In this document: piece after piece, positions 7,205-14,123 of the stretch
Position numbering within the stretch: the stretch's first letter is position 1
How the letters are laid out: every line of letters starts with the position of its first letter
Origin: CBFGTV01 sp965652145
GTDB taxonomy: Bacteria > Bacillota > Clostridia > Peptostreptococcales > Natronincolaceae
Direction: 5' to 3'
Assembly: GCA_965652145.1 (NCBI GenBank)
Contig: CBFGTV010000068.1
Span: 1 to 18,587 of the forward strand
DNA length: 18,587 nucleotides
Position numbers and translations under genes: made by a program
The notes under the pieces: model-generated
What the model was told of the DNA's origin: nothing
The model's input: only the letters and a program-made list of their open reading frames with translations
Database searches by the model: none

Positions 7205-7240
7205 ATGTATTTTAAAATTTTAGATAAATTCGGGAAGTGA
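7205..7240 (+). CDS. Possible 11-residue leader peptide
   Basis: ATG at 7205 opens a reading frame for MYFKILDKFGK ending in TGA at 7238-7240. It has a strong ribosome binding site (GAGGGGG, 7188-7194) ten bases upstream and lies just behind a good promoter. The stop codon falls in the loop of a hairpin (CGGGAA 7231-7236 with TTCCCG 7243-7248). The peptide is lysine-rich and resembles no leader I know. It may be a regulatory leader, a small functional peptide, or chance. Confidence 0.4.
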   Translation: MYFKILDKFGK

Positions 7241-7248
7241 TTTTCCCG
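7231..7248 (+). other. Hairpin spanning the leader-peptide stop codon
   Basis: CGGGAA (7231-7236) and TTCCCG (7243-7248) form a perfect six-base-pair stem with a six-base loop, GTGATT. The loop carries the TGA stop of the 7205 reading frame. No T tract follows, so it is not an intrinsic terminator. A ribosome ending at the TGA would melt it. Confidence 0.45.
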
Positions 7249-7388
7249 CAGTTATTCTGATTTGTATTTTACAACAAGAGTCCGAAATTATTTATAACAG
7301 TTTATACAATTGAAATTTCAAGCAAGCTACAATTATTATTTTGCCAAAATTTTAAATTTGAAAAATATTACTGTATGGAGGAAGTGTT

Positions 7389-8084
7389 ATGACGATAATT
7401 AATGATATGGTCACTTTCGGAGCTAAATTTATCTACTATACCATTCCTATTGCAACGGTTATTATTGTAATTGTTCTTATAAAGAAAAATATTGAACAAA
7501 GAACAAGAATTGCTAATGATTTAATTTGTTTATCTTCTCCCGATAGCTTTAAATTAGTTTTTGCATTCATAATTTCAAGTTTCTATTTAATTGTATTAAC
7601 GAAACTTTTTATTCCTTCATTTACTAAAGTTTTTGAAATAACAATACCACAGTATTTTGATGGATGGTATCAATTACTTTGGGTAGCTAATATAAGAAGC
7701 TTATCCTATCGACTTCTTGTTAATGATATGTTGCGAGAAGCATCAATTCTAATTGGTTATGATGTAGATTTAGTTTTTTTCATAATAATCTCTTCATTAT
7801 TATTTGTCATTCCTTATTTAATTTATCAGGGATTACAGAAAAGTATGATTTGTCAAAGTGGTGTGCTTGTATCAAATAAGCTGATCAAATGGGAAGATTT
7901 TCAATGTGCTAAATGGGAGGGGCCTATAGAAAAAAATAATAAAGCGCATTATTTTTTATGGCTATATATTGGAGATTCTAGAAGATCTAAAAATTGGGAT
8001 GATCCATTTAATACGCTAAAATTAAAGGTTAAAGCAGAAGATAGAGAAAGAATAAACAGTTTGATAGAAGCAAATAATCAGTAG
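7389..8084 (+). CDS. Predicted membrane protein of unknown function
   Basis: A 231-residue protein that I cannot assign firmly. Three hydrophobic segments at about 15-32, 56-76 and 126-147 would anchor it in the cytoplasmic membrane. The C-terminal third (about 150-231) is soluble, with a pattern like small beta-rich domains at the end of clostridial membrane proteins of the DUF5673 or bacterial PH type: a GVLVSNKLIKWEDF strand region and a closing helix. This resemblance is an impression. The ATG at 7389 follows GGAGG at 7377-7381. The gene faces right between two leftward operons and is clearly AT-richer than them (about 27% G+C by hand count at 7501-7560, against about 57% at 3841-3900). 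It is probably transcribed alone from the 7138 promoter. It may be an insertion between glyS and ccpN. Confidence 0.75.
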   Translation: MTIINDMVTFGAKFIYYTIPIATVIIVIVLIKKNIEQRTRIANDLICLSSPDSFKLVFAFIISSFYLIVLTKLFIPSFTKVFEITIPQYFDGWYQLLWVANIRSLSYRLLVNDMLREASILIGYDVDLVFFIIISSLLFVIPYLIYQGLQKSMICQSGVLVSNKLIKWEDFQCAKWEGPIEKNNKAHYFLWLYIGDSRRSKNWDDPFNTLKLKVKAEDRERINSLIEANNQ

Positions 8085-8111
8085 GTTTACGCTAGTTTCT
8101 ATCATATCTTC

Positions 8112-8142
8112 AAAAAAACAGCAGGAAATTAATTCCTGCTGT
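8112..8142 (-). terminator. Rho-independent terminator of glyS
   Basis: ACAGCAGGAA (8118-8127) pairs perfectly with TTCCTGCTGT (8133-8142) around a five-base loop. On the minus strand the stem runs straight into seven U residues (A run 8112-8118). It lies about 25 bases after the glyS stop codon and also close behind the convergent gene ending at 8084, where its plus-strand T tract is poor. Confidence 0.85.
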
Positions 8143-8168
8143 CAGTATTTGACCTGCTTTAATTGATG

Positions 8169-9551
8169 TTAATATTTTAATTTTTCTTCTAAATAGGTAT
8201 TTAAATCAGCAATGGCAATTCGCTCCTGCTCCATGGTATCACGATGCCTGATGGTGACGCTTCGATCCTCCAGGGATTCGTAGTCAAAGGTGATACAGAA
8301 GGGGGTACCAATTTCATCATGACGTCGATAGCGCTTACCAATACTGCCGGCATCATCATAATCCACCATGTATTTTTCAGACAGCATTTCGTAGATTTTT
8401 CCCGCCTCACCCTTAAGCTTTTTGGTCAATGGAAAGACAGCTGCCTTAAAGGGAGCCAAAGCCGAATGAAGCTTCAATACTACCCTGGTATCATTTTCGT
8501 CTACCTGTTCTTCATGGTAGGCGTCTACCAAAAATGCCAGAGTGACCCGATCTGCCCCCAGGGATGGTTCAATACAATAGGGAACATATTTTTCATTGGT
8601 TACCGGGTCTTGATAATTGAATTCTACCCCTGAATGTTCACTGTGCCTTTTTAAATCAAAATCTGTACGGTCTGCAATGCCCCAAAGCTCACCCCAGCCA
8701 AAGGGAAAGCGATATTCAATATCGGTGGTGGCATTACTGTAGTGGGAAAGCTCTTCAGGAGAATGCTCCCTCAATCGAATATTTTCTTCCTGCATATTTA
8801 GGTTTAATAACCAGTTTTTACAGAAATCCGACCAATATTGGAACCATTCTAAATCCTCTCCTGGCTTACAGAAAAACTCCAGCTCCATTTGCTCAAATTC
8901 CCTGGTTCTAAAGGTGAAGTTACCTGGCGTAATTTCATTTCTAAAGGATTTACCAATTTGGCCAATACCAAAGGGAACCTTCTTTCTGGAGGAACGCAAT
9001 ACATTTTTAAAGTTTACAAAGATTCCCTGGGCAGTTTCTGGCCGCAGAAAGATTTCTGTACTGGAGTCTTCTGTTACACCCTGGTAGGTCTTAAACATTA
9101 GATTAAACTGTCTTATATCAGTATAGTCCATGGCACCACAGGCAGGGCATGCAATCTGATTATCTTCGATAAATTTCTTCATCCGCTGATTGTCCCAACC
9201 ATCAACAATAATCTCTTCATCGCCTTTAGCCGCATAATCTTCTATTAGCTTATCGGCACGATAGCGGCTTTTACACTTTTTACAATCCATTAAAGGGTCA
9301 TTAAAGCCCCCTACGTGGCCCGAAGCCACCCATACCTGAGGATTCATTAAAATGGCTGAATCCAGTCCGACATTATAGGGGTTTTGCTGAATAAACTTTT
9401 TCCACCATGCCTTCTTTACATTATTTTTTAATTCAACCCCCAGGGGCCCATAATCCCAGGTATTGGCCAACCCTCCGTAGACCTCTGAGCCTGGAAAAAT
9501 AAAGCCCCTTGATTTTGCCAAAGATACAATTTTGTCCATTGACACTTCCAT
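8169..9551 (-). CDS. glyS: Glycyl-tRNA synthetase, single-chain (alpha-2) type
   Basis: A 460-residue class II synthetase that charges tRNA-Gly with glycine. It is the homodimeric type also found in eukaryotes and archaea, not the two-gene GlyQ/GlyS type of Bacillus subtilis. The N-terminus has KSRGFIFPGSEVYGGLANTW (13-32). Paired cysteines at 90/93 and 135/138 can bind zinc. Motif 2 is visible around FRNEITPG and the following FTFRTREFEQME (203-223), and motif 3 in EPSLGADRV. I chose the ATG at 9551 because GGAGGG lies six bases upstream. A frame open to 9632 would add 27 residues but runs through the T-box terminator, so it is not the start. The gene has its own promoter, a T-box leader and a terminator, so it can be expressed alone. 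Confidence 0.96.
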   Translation of the reverse strand: MEVSMDKIVSLAKSRGFIFPGSEVYGGLANTWDYGPLGVELKNNVKKAWWKKFIQQNPYNVGLDSAILMNPQVWVASGHVGGFNDPLMDCKKCKSRYRADKLIEDYAAKGDEEIIVDGWDNQRMKKFIEDNQIACPACGAMDYTDIRQFNLMFKTYQGVTEDSSTEIFLRPETAQGIFVNFKNVLRSSRKKVPFGIGQIGKSFRNEITPGNFTFRTREFEQMELEFFCKPGEDLEWFQYWSDFCKNWLLNLNMQEENIRLREHSPEELSHYSNATTDIEYRFPFGWGELWGIADRTDFDLKRHSEHSGVEFNYQDPVTNEKYVPYCIEPSLGADRVTLAFLVDAYHEEQVDENDTRVVLKLHSALAPFKAAVFPLTKKLKGEAGKIYEMLSEKYMVDYDDAGSIGKRYRRHDEIGTPFCITFDYESLEDRSVTIRHRDTMEQERIAIADLNTYLEEKLKY

Positions 9552-9573
9552 ATCATTCCCTCCTAAAAATAAT

Positions 9574-9760
9574 AAAAAAATAAAAGCCCTCCATCCCCTT
9601 AGGGACGAAAGGCTTTTCTTCCGCGGTTCCACCCTAGTTGGTACATTACTGTACCCACTTTCTATGCTGGCTCAAAAGCGCCCTTCATGAAAGCGCTGTA
9701 TTGGGCTTGCACCATCCCCAACTCGCTTAAAACAGTCCTTTTCATTACTCCTCTTTTTCA
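9574..9760 (-). promoter_or_regulatory. Glycine T-box riboswitch of glyS
   Basis: The leader holds the conserved T-box sequence AGGGTGGAACCGCG (minus strand, 9635-9622). After it comes a terminator: AAAAGCC (9617-9611) pairs with GGGCTTTT (9589-9582), followed by a run of U at 9580-9574. Upstream, a stem I region carries GAAGGGCGC, which aligns with glycine T-boxes and puts a GGC glycine specifier at 9682-9680. A stem III hairpin (GGTACA with TGTACC) precedes the T-box. Uncharged tRNA-Gly would pair with specifier and T-box bulge, favour the antiterminator and let transcription enter glyS. The 5' boundary is approximate. Confidence 0.93.
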
Positions 9761-9788
9761 CAGCCAATCTATTCATTAATTGCTATTA

Positions 9789-9817
9789 AATTTACCAAAT
9801 TATCGTTTACTTGTCAA
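9789..9817 (-). promoter_or_regulatory. Sigma-A promoter of the glyS leader
   Basis: On the minus strand TTGACA (9817-9812) is a perfect -35 box and TAAATT (9794-9789) stands 17 bases away as -10. Transcription would begin near 9782, just upstream of stem I of the T-box. It lies only about 25 bases past the stop codon of the preceding gene. Confidence 0.75.
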
Positions 9818-9841
9818 TGGTTTTTACGATTTTTTATGCTG

Positions 9842-10348
9842 CTATTCTTCTTCATCATCTTTGTCGTCACCTAAAATGTTATCGATCTCTTCCTTCTTTG
9901 TACTTTTATCGGACCGCATCATGTTCCTGAGCTCATTGACCTTATCTTCGGCCATGTCATTTAAATCAACTACTTCGCCATTTGACTTCACAATTTCTAT
10001 GGTGGCCCGGCTGGCCAGGGCTGTAGACACCCCTAAAATAGAAACCAAGGGAGATAATACCACACCAACGGCCCCCGCAGTAACAGGAATGTTTAGAAGT
10101 ACCTCTCCATCCTTCTTTAAAATAATTTTAGTGACATTACCCTTTTTAATAATGGCCTTCAGCTTTTCAATTACTTCATTTCCTGCAATTCCCATGGTTT
10201 CAGTCCAGTTTCGGCCAGTTTTGTCCTCTAGCTCTATAAGGGCCTCCACCACATTTCCATCGTACTTTTCCAATACCTCTTTGGCTTCCCGATAGGATAC
10301 CCCTGTCCGCTCTCTTATAATGTCAATTTTTTCGAGATTAATTTCCAT
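9842..10348 (-). CDS. UBA-like / DUF4342 domain protein
   Basis: A 168-residue protein. Its first 45 residues (after MEINLEKIDIIRERTGVSYR) look like the small three-helix UBA-type fold seen in EF-Ts and in NAC proteins: R-x-x-T-G-V-S-Y-x-E-A-K-x-x-L followed by DGNVVEALI. The middle part (about 65-130) fits DUF4342: KKGNVTKIILKKDGEVLLNIPV and a hydrophobic glycine-rich stretch that could be a short membrane or interface segment. The C-terminus is highly acidic (ILGDDKDDEEE). No function is established that I know of. The ATG at 10348 follows AAGGAG; a TTG at 10378 is in frame but upstream of that site. The gene starts 13 bases after recO and is probably co-transcribed with it. No terminator is visible before the glyS promoter. 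Confidence 0.8.
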   Translation of the reverse strand: MEINLEKIDIIRERTGVSYREAKEVLEKYDGNVVEALIELEDKTGRNWTETMGIAGNEVIEKLKAIIKKGNVTKIILKKDGEVLLNIPVTAGAVGVVLSPLVSILGVSTALASRATIEIVKSNGEVVDLNDMAEDKVNELRNMMRSDKSTKKEEIDNILGDDKDDEEE

Positions 10349-10361
10349 TTTCCTCAACTCC

Positions 10362-11105
10362 TTAAGATAATTTATCAAGCATTTCTAAACTTTTGAATTG
10401 ATATTTATTAATATGCACCATCATATACTTTTTTAACAGTTGATTCAGCTCATTCATTAAACTTTTTTTAATCTTTAGGGTGCTTATTTCTGATAATTCC
10501 TTTTCCATTAAATAATTGGCCAGCCGAATAGTGGTTTCCGACACACCTATGGCAAAGGGGTCTTCATGAAAGCAATGGGGACATAGAATTCCTCCAGCTT
10601 CTATGCTAAAACGTACTGTATTAAATTGAGTACGCCCACAGCCCACACAACCCCTTAAATGGGGTTTAAAACCGGAATAGGCCAAAAGCTTCAATTCAAA
10701 GGCCCTGACAATGGTTTCTGGTACGATATCCCTTTCCAGGAGTACCGTTAATGTTTTTTCCAACAGGTTGAAAAGTCGATTATTGGTCTGCCCTTCATTG
10801 GTAACCACCTCGATTAGCTCCAGTACATAGGCGCCGTAGGTCAGCTTATCCAGGTCTTCTCTAATGCCATAAAATATTTTTTTAGATTCACACTGATTAA
10901 CTGTATAGAGGCTTTTTCCCTTAAATAGAATAAAATCACTGTAGCCAAAGGGTTGAATACCAGCTAGCAGATTGCTCTTGGGCCTTCTTGCCCCCTTGGC
11001 AATGGCATTTACCTTGCCCAGCTTTCTAGTAAAAAGGGTTAACATGCTGTCAGTTTCTCCATATTTTCTATTCTTTAATACAAAGGCTTCTGTATTGATC
11101 AGCAT
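10362..11105 (-). CDS. recO: DNA repair protein RecO
   Basis: A 247-residue RecO, the normal length. It helps RecF/RecR load RecA on SSB-coated single-stranded DNA in gap repair. The N-terminal OB-fold region has the family pattern TEAFVLKNRKYGETDSMLTLF and KGARRPKS (5-44). The helical C-terminal part has a zinc site of the CxxC type, with cysteines at 153, 156, 175 and 178, kept in many Gram-positive RecO proteins. The ATG at 11105 follows a GGGGG-rich binding site. It lies 20 bases behind yqzL and after era, the order known from Bacillus subtilis. Confidence 0.95.
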   Translation of the reverse strand: MLINTEAFVLKNRKYGETDSMLTLFTRKLGKVNAIAKGARRPKSNLLAGIQPFGYSDFILFKGKSLYTVNQCESKKIFYGIREDLDKLTYGAYVLELIEVVTNEGQTNNRLFNLLEKTLTVLLERDIVPETIVRAFELKLLAYSGFKPHLRGCVGCGRTQFNTVRFSIEAGGILCPHCFHEDPFAIGVSETTIRLANYLMEKELSEISTLKIKKSLMNELNQLLKKYMMVHINKYQFKSLEMLDKLS

Positions 11106-11125
11106 GAATCATTCCCCCGTTTAAA

Positions 11126-11263
11126 TTATTTTACAGCTCGATTTTTGCTTTCCTCTTCTATTCTATGCATTTCCTCTTTTTTTGCCGGATAACTTTTATA
11201 ACATAAGTAGGCCTCCAGGCTCCCGGTTTTTTCAAAGACATTCCAGAAAATTTGATCAAGCAT
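11126..11263 (-). CDS. yqzL: YqzL-family small protein
   Basis: A 45-residue frame: ATG at 11263, TAA at 11126-11128. It begins MLDQIFWNVFEKTGSLEAYL, the typical YqzL pattern of a short hydrophobic helix, then TG-x-x-E-A-Y-L, then a charged tail. AAAGGGG stands ten bases before the ATG. Small genes of this family sit between era and recO in Bacillus and many clostridia, as here. Its function is unknown to me. The 95 bases between it and the era stop codon hold no convincing promoter or terminator. Confidence 0.85.
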   Translation of the reverse strand: MLDQIFWNVFEKTGSLEAYLCYKSYPAKKEEMHRIEEESKNRAVK

Positions 11264-11358
11264 TTGTCAGGTCCCCTTTCATATTTATGTATCCTGAATT
11301 TATTTTCTGTAATCTGGGACCGACTATACATTGTAAATTTTGTTATTGGAATGCTATC

Positions 11359-12246
11359 TTATTCATACCCAAAACCCTTTAATATACTATCACGATTTCG
11401 CCAATCTTCTTTAATTTTAACCCAAAGCTCCAGATAGACCTTTGAACCTAATAAAGCTTCGATGTCCTCCCGGGCACTTTTCCCAATTCCCTTTAATTTT
11501 CGCCCATTTTTTCCGATAATGATCCCTTTGTGGGATTTACGTTCACAATAGATGGTACTGTGTATATCAATAATCCCCTGATCCTCTCGCTTTTTCATCA
11601 TTGAAACCTCCACAGCCACCCCGTGGGGAATTTCCTGCTCGGTATAATGGAGTATTTTTTCCCTGATAATCTCCGCCACGATTACCCTTTCTGGCTGATC
11701 AGTCACCATATCTGCCGGGAAATACTGTGGGCCCTCGGGTAAATAGCCTACTATTTTTGTAATTAGTGAATGTAGATTGGCTCCTTCAAGGGCAGAAATA
11801 CCAATAATATCTTGAAAAAGTCCAGTGGCCTCATAGGCATCGTATAGCTTACGAAAGGTTTCTTGGTTCATCTTATCTATTTTATTCATGACCAATATAA
11901 CCGGTGTCTCTACCCCCTGCAGCTGTTCCATAATAAATCGATCTCCAGGGCCAATCGACTCCCCCTCATCCACTACAAACAAGATAACATCCACCTCTCG
12001 AAGGGTTTCCTTGGCCACCTTAACCATGTATTGTCCTAGCTTATGCTTAGGCTTATGGATTCCAGGGGTATCTAAAAAGACAATTTGGTGATTTTCTCCT
12101 GTATGAATGCACTGTATTTTGTTTCTGGTGGTTTGGGGCTTATCAGAGATAATGGCTATCTTTTCACCGATAAGCTGATTCATTAAGGTTGATTTGCCCA
12201 CATTGGGCCTTCCGATAATTGTAACAAAGCCTGATTTATATTTCAT
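11359..12246 (-). CDS. era: GTPase Era
   Basis: A 295-residue GTPase that binds 16S rRNA near its 3' end and assists 30S subunit assembly. The GTPase domain shows G1 GRPNVGKS (12-19), the G2 region DKPQTTRNKI, G3 DTPG (59-62) and G4 NKID (121-124). The C-terminal KH domain has IIIGKNGRKLKGIGKSARED. The ATG at 12246 was chosen because GGAGGAG lies just upstream and MKYKSGF is the usual Era N-terminus; an in-frame codon at 12276 is too early. Its first 11 bases overlap the end of the preceding lipoprotein gene, so translation is probably coupled. All GTPase motifs are intact. Confidence 0.97.
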   Translation of the reverse strand: MKYKSGFVTIIGRPNVGKSTLMNQLIGEKIAIISDKPQTTRNKIQCIHTGENHQIVFLDTPGIHKPKHKLGQYMVKVAKETLREVDVILFVVDEGESIGPGDRFIMEQLQGVETPVILVMNKIDKMNQETFRKLYDAYEATGLFQDIIGISALEGANLHSLITKIVGYLPEGPQYFPADMVTDQPERVIVAEIIREKILHYTEQEIPHGVAVEVSMMKKREDQGIIDIHSTIYCERKSHKGIIIGKNGRKLKGIGKSAREDIEALLGSKVYLELWVKIKEDWRNRDSILKGFGYE

Positions 12247-13330
12247 TTTCTCCTCCTGCCTTAAGCTGAATTTCACGGTTATTAGGGAAAATAATGACCC
12301 ATGTATTTCCCTTATTGACTAAAAGTCTTTGTCCATTTTCATCACGATATTCCGTAGGAGATCGGTGGGAATCCTTACGCCAGGTAATGGGAACGGCCTT
12401 GCCATTAGTAATATAAACACCATTTCCTTGACTTATCAGCTTCATATCCCTTCTTCCCTCGGTGTCACCGGGTATATGCTTAATCTCTGTATATTGAACA
12501 ATAATATTTTTGGTTGTCAGCTGGTTTTGATTATTTTCGTCTATGTGGGGCCCGCCGTACTGAAAGCGATTATATAGACCAGATTCTTCGTTGTATTCAA
12601 AGCTGGTGGTTATTCGATTGGTAAAGGGCAGATCCACTTTATTAGCCTCTACACCCTGGGGTGTGGTGTCTTCATCGTAAAAATTCAGCATTGGCTGAAG
12701 ATTTTCAGTGATCTCCGTTCTATATTTTTCACGTTCCCAACCCAACATAATCTTTTCAGCGCTGGTATAAACGCTATGCTCGTACATTCCCTTTTTCTTC
12801 CTTCGTTCCGCATCACGCCAGAACATAATGGTATCTAAATAGGATAGCCCATTTAAATTATCTACCTTTAGATTGGCTATTTCAGCATAGGCCTGGTTGC
12901 TGCCGCCATAATGAACAAATATGGCATCGTGGTTAAAGGCAAAATCTAGGTAATAGTGTCTGGCACTACGGACAGGGCCTATTTTTTCAGCATCAAAGTC
13001 TTGAAACACCGCCAATAGTCTTGTAATATCGCCTTCAGCCAGGGTTTCATAAATAATATCGGCCTGGGATATACCGCTCTGGGGCAGGGCCGCCCGAAGG
13101 TTATTAATCATTACTGCTACAGGTCTGCGTTTAGCAGCAGCCTCATCTATGTACAGTCCTGTTAAAGGATTGACAGCCATTCCCTCGGGAATACCCTCTT
13201 CCTCAGGGATCACCACCTCTACAATGGGGGGCTCTTCTGCAATATCCTGATCTTTATTGCAGCCATTAATTGAAATTAACAAAATAGCTGTCAGTATAAA
13301 TAGAGTGGTTTTTTTGATCATCCGCCGCAT
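12236..13330 (-). CDS. YerB-like lipoprotein (DUF3048)
   Basis: A 364-residue secreted lipoprotein. Residues 1-24 form a signal peptide with positively charged start (MRRMIKK), a hydrophobic core and a lipobox-like INGC, so the mature protein would be tethered to the outer face of the membrane at Cys24. The rest matches DUF3048 (YerB of Bacillus subtilis): NPLTGLYIDEAAAKRRPVAV and MINNLRAALPQSGISQADII near the start, and FQDFDAEKIGPVRSARHYYLD further on, with the C-terminal half ending in TWVIIFPNN. The molecular role of the family is not known to me. The ATG at 13330 follows AAAGGA. The gene sits between dgkA and era, where B. subtilis has cdd. Confidence 0.88.
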   Translation of the reverse strand: MRRMIKKTTLFILTAILLISINGCNKDQDIAEEPPIVEVVIPEEEGIPEGMAVNPLTGLYIDEAAAKRRPVAVMINNLRAALPQSGISQADIIYETLAEGDITRLLAVFQDFDAEKIGPVRSARHYYLDFAFNHDAIFVHYGGSNQAYAEIANLKVDNLNGLSYLDTIMFWRDAERRKKKGMYEHSVYTSAEKIMLGWEREKYRTEITENLQPMLNFYDEDTTPQGVEANKVDLPFTNRITTSFEYNEESGLYNRFQYGGPHIDENNQNQLTTKNIIVQYTEIKHIPGDTEGRRDMKLISQGNGVYITNGKAVPITWRKDSHRSPTEYRDENGQRLLVNKGNTWVIIFPNNREIQLKAGGENEI

Positions 13331-13411
13331 TTCATCATTCCTTTCAGTACTTTATTCAGGCTTATCTTGACATTAGGTTGGTATTTATTTAATCGCCTTG
13401 ATAGAGTTAAT

Positions 13412-14110
13412 TTAACCAAATAGCTGAAACAGTATAATTGTTATTATTGTACCCAATGCTGCTCCCCCGATTACTTCGGCAAAATTATGTATTTTCCCCT
13501 CTATTCTGCTCTGGCATACCAATAGGGCCATTAGAATGGAGAGGGTTGCAATAAAGGTGTTTTCTGAAATGAAGGTAATGGCCGTAGCCAGGGAAAAGGC
13601 CACAGCCGCATGACCACTGGGCATTCCGCCCTGTAGTGGAGTTCCCCGGCCAAAATAGGCCTTCATACTGATTACAGCAATAATAACGATAATAAAAACG
13701 ATAAAGGTAATATGTATGGGCGACTGCCTGACCCGATGGAGTACCATCAAGGTATAGGGATTAATTCTTTGAAAAAAGATGAAGTAGGCAACAAAGATAG
13801 AATTAATGGCAGCAATTAAAACTGCACCAGCCGCAACATTTTTGGCGATTTTGGCGAAGATATGGTATTGATCTGTAATTAAATCAATGGCCGCTTCGAT
13901 GGCTGTATTAATCATTTCAGCAATAATAACCAGTGAAATGGTCAGTAGAAGAATTAAAAATTCAAAGCGACTCAGCTCGAAAAACAAGCTGAAAATCAAA
14001 ATAGCAATTGAAACAAAAAAGTGAATTTTCATATTCCGCTGGGTCTTTAAGGCATAAAGAATCCCTTCAATTGCATAGTTAAAGCTGTCGATTAATTTTC
14101 TTACCTTCAT
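13412..14110 (-). CDS. dgkA: Undecaprenol kinase (DgkA) - PAP2 phosphatase fusion
   Basis: A 232-residue membrane protein with two parts. Residues 1-115 are a DgkA-type lipid kinase: Glu65 with NTAIEAAIDLIT (68-79) and AKIAKNVAAGAVL form its active site. In Gram-positive bacteria this kinase makes undecaprenyl phosphate from undecaprenol. Residues 130-232 are a PAP2 phosphatase: FGRGTP, then PSGH (164-167) and SRIEGKIHNFAEVIGG (201-216) with His208. The usual Asp four residues after that His is Glu212. The second part may dephosphorylate undecaprenyl pyrophosphate, so both would feed the C55-P carrier pool; this is inference. The ATG at 14110 begins MKVRKLIDSF, as in single-domain DgkA; TTG 14143 and GTG 14131 are alternatives. 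It follows ybeY by 13 bases. Confidence 0.88.
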   Translation of the reverse strand: MKVRKLIDSFNYAIEGILYALKTQRNMKIHFFVSIAILIFSLFFELSRFEFLILLLTISLVIIAEMINTAIEAAIDLITDQYHIFAKIAKNVAAGAVLIAAINSIFVAYFIFFQRINPYTLMVLHRVRQSPIHITFIVFIIVIIAVISMKAYFGRGTPLQGGMPSGHAAVAFSLATAITFISENTFIATLSILMALLVCQSRIEGKIHNFAEVIGGAALGTIITIILFQLFG

Positions 14111-14123
14111 TCCCCTAACCCCA

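Noticed and set aside
7231..7248. Hairpin in the 7389 leader as an intrinsic terminator or attenuator
   Set aside because: The stem is short and no T tract follows. It is kept only as a structured element over a stop codon.
9552..9632. 27-residue N-terminal extension of GlyRS
   Set aside because: The extension is the T-box terminator and leader read as protein. The ribosome binding site and family N-terminus point to the ATG at 9551.
11264..11358. Promoter between era and yqzL
   Set aside because: TTTACA and TATAGT-like hexamers occur, but no pair has acceptable sequence and spacing together.
12247..12276. Ten-residue N-terminal extension of Era
   Set aside because: It contains the GGAGGAG ribosome binding site of the real start at 12246 and has no site of its own.
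13331..13411. Promoter or terminator between the dgkA fusion and the lipoprotein gene
   Set aside because: Only a weak TTAACT/TAAATA pair and a short GTTAATTTAAC palindrome are present. Read-through is more likely.
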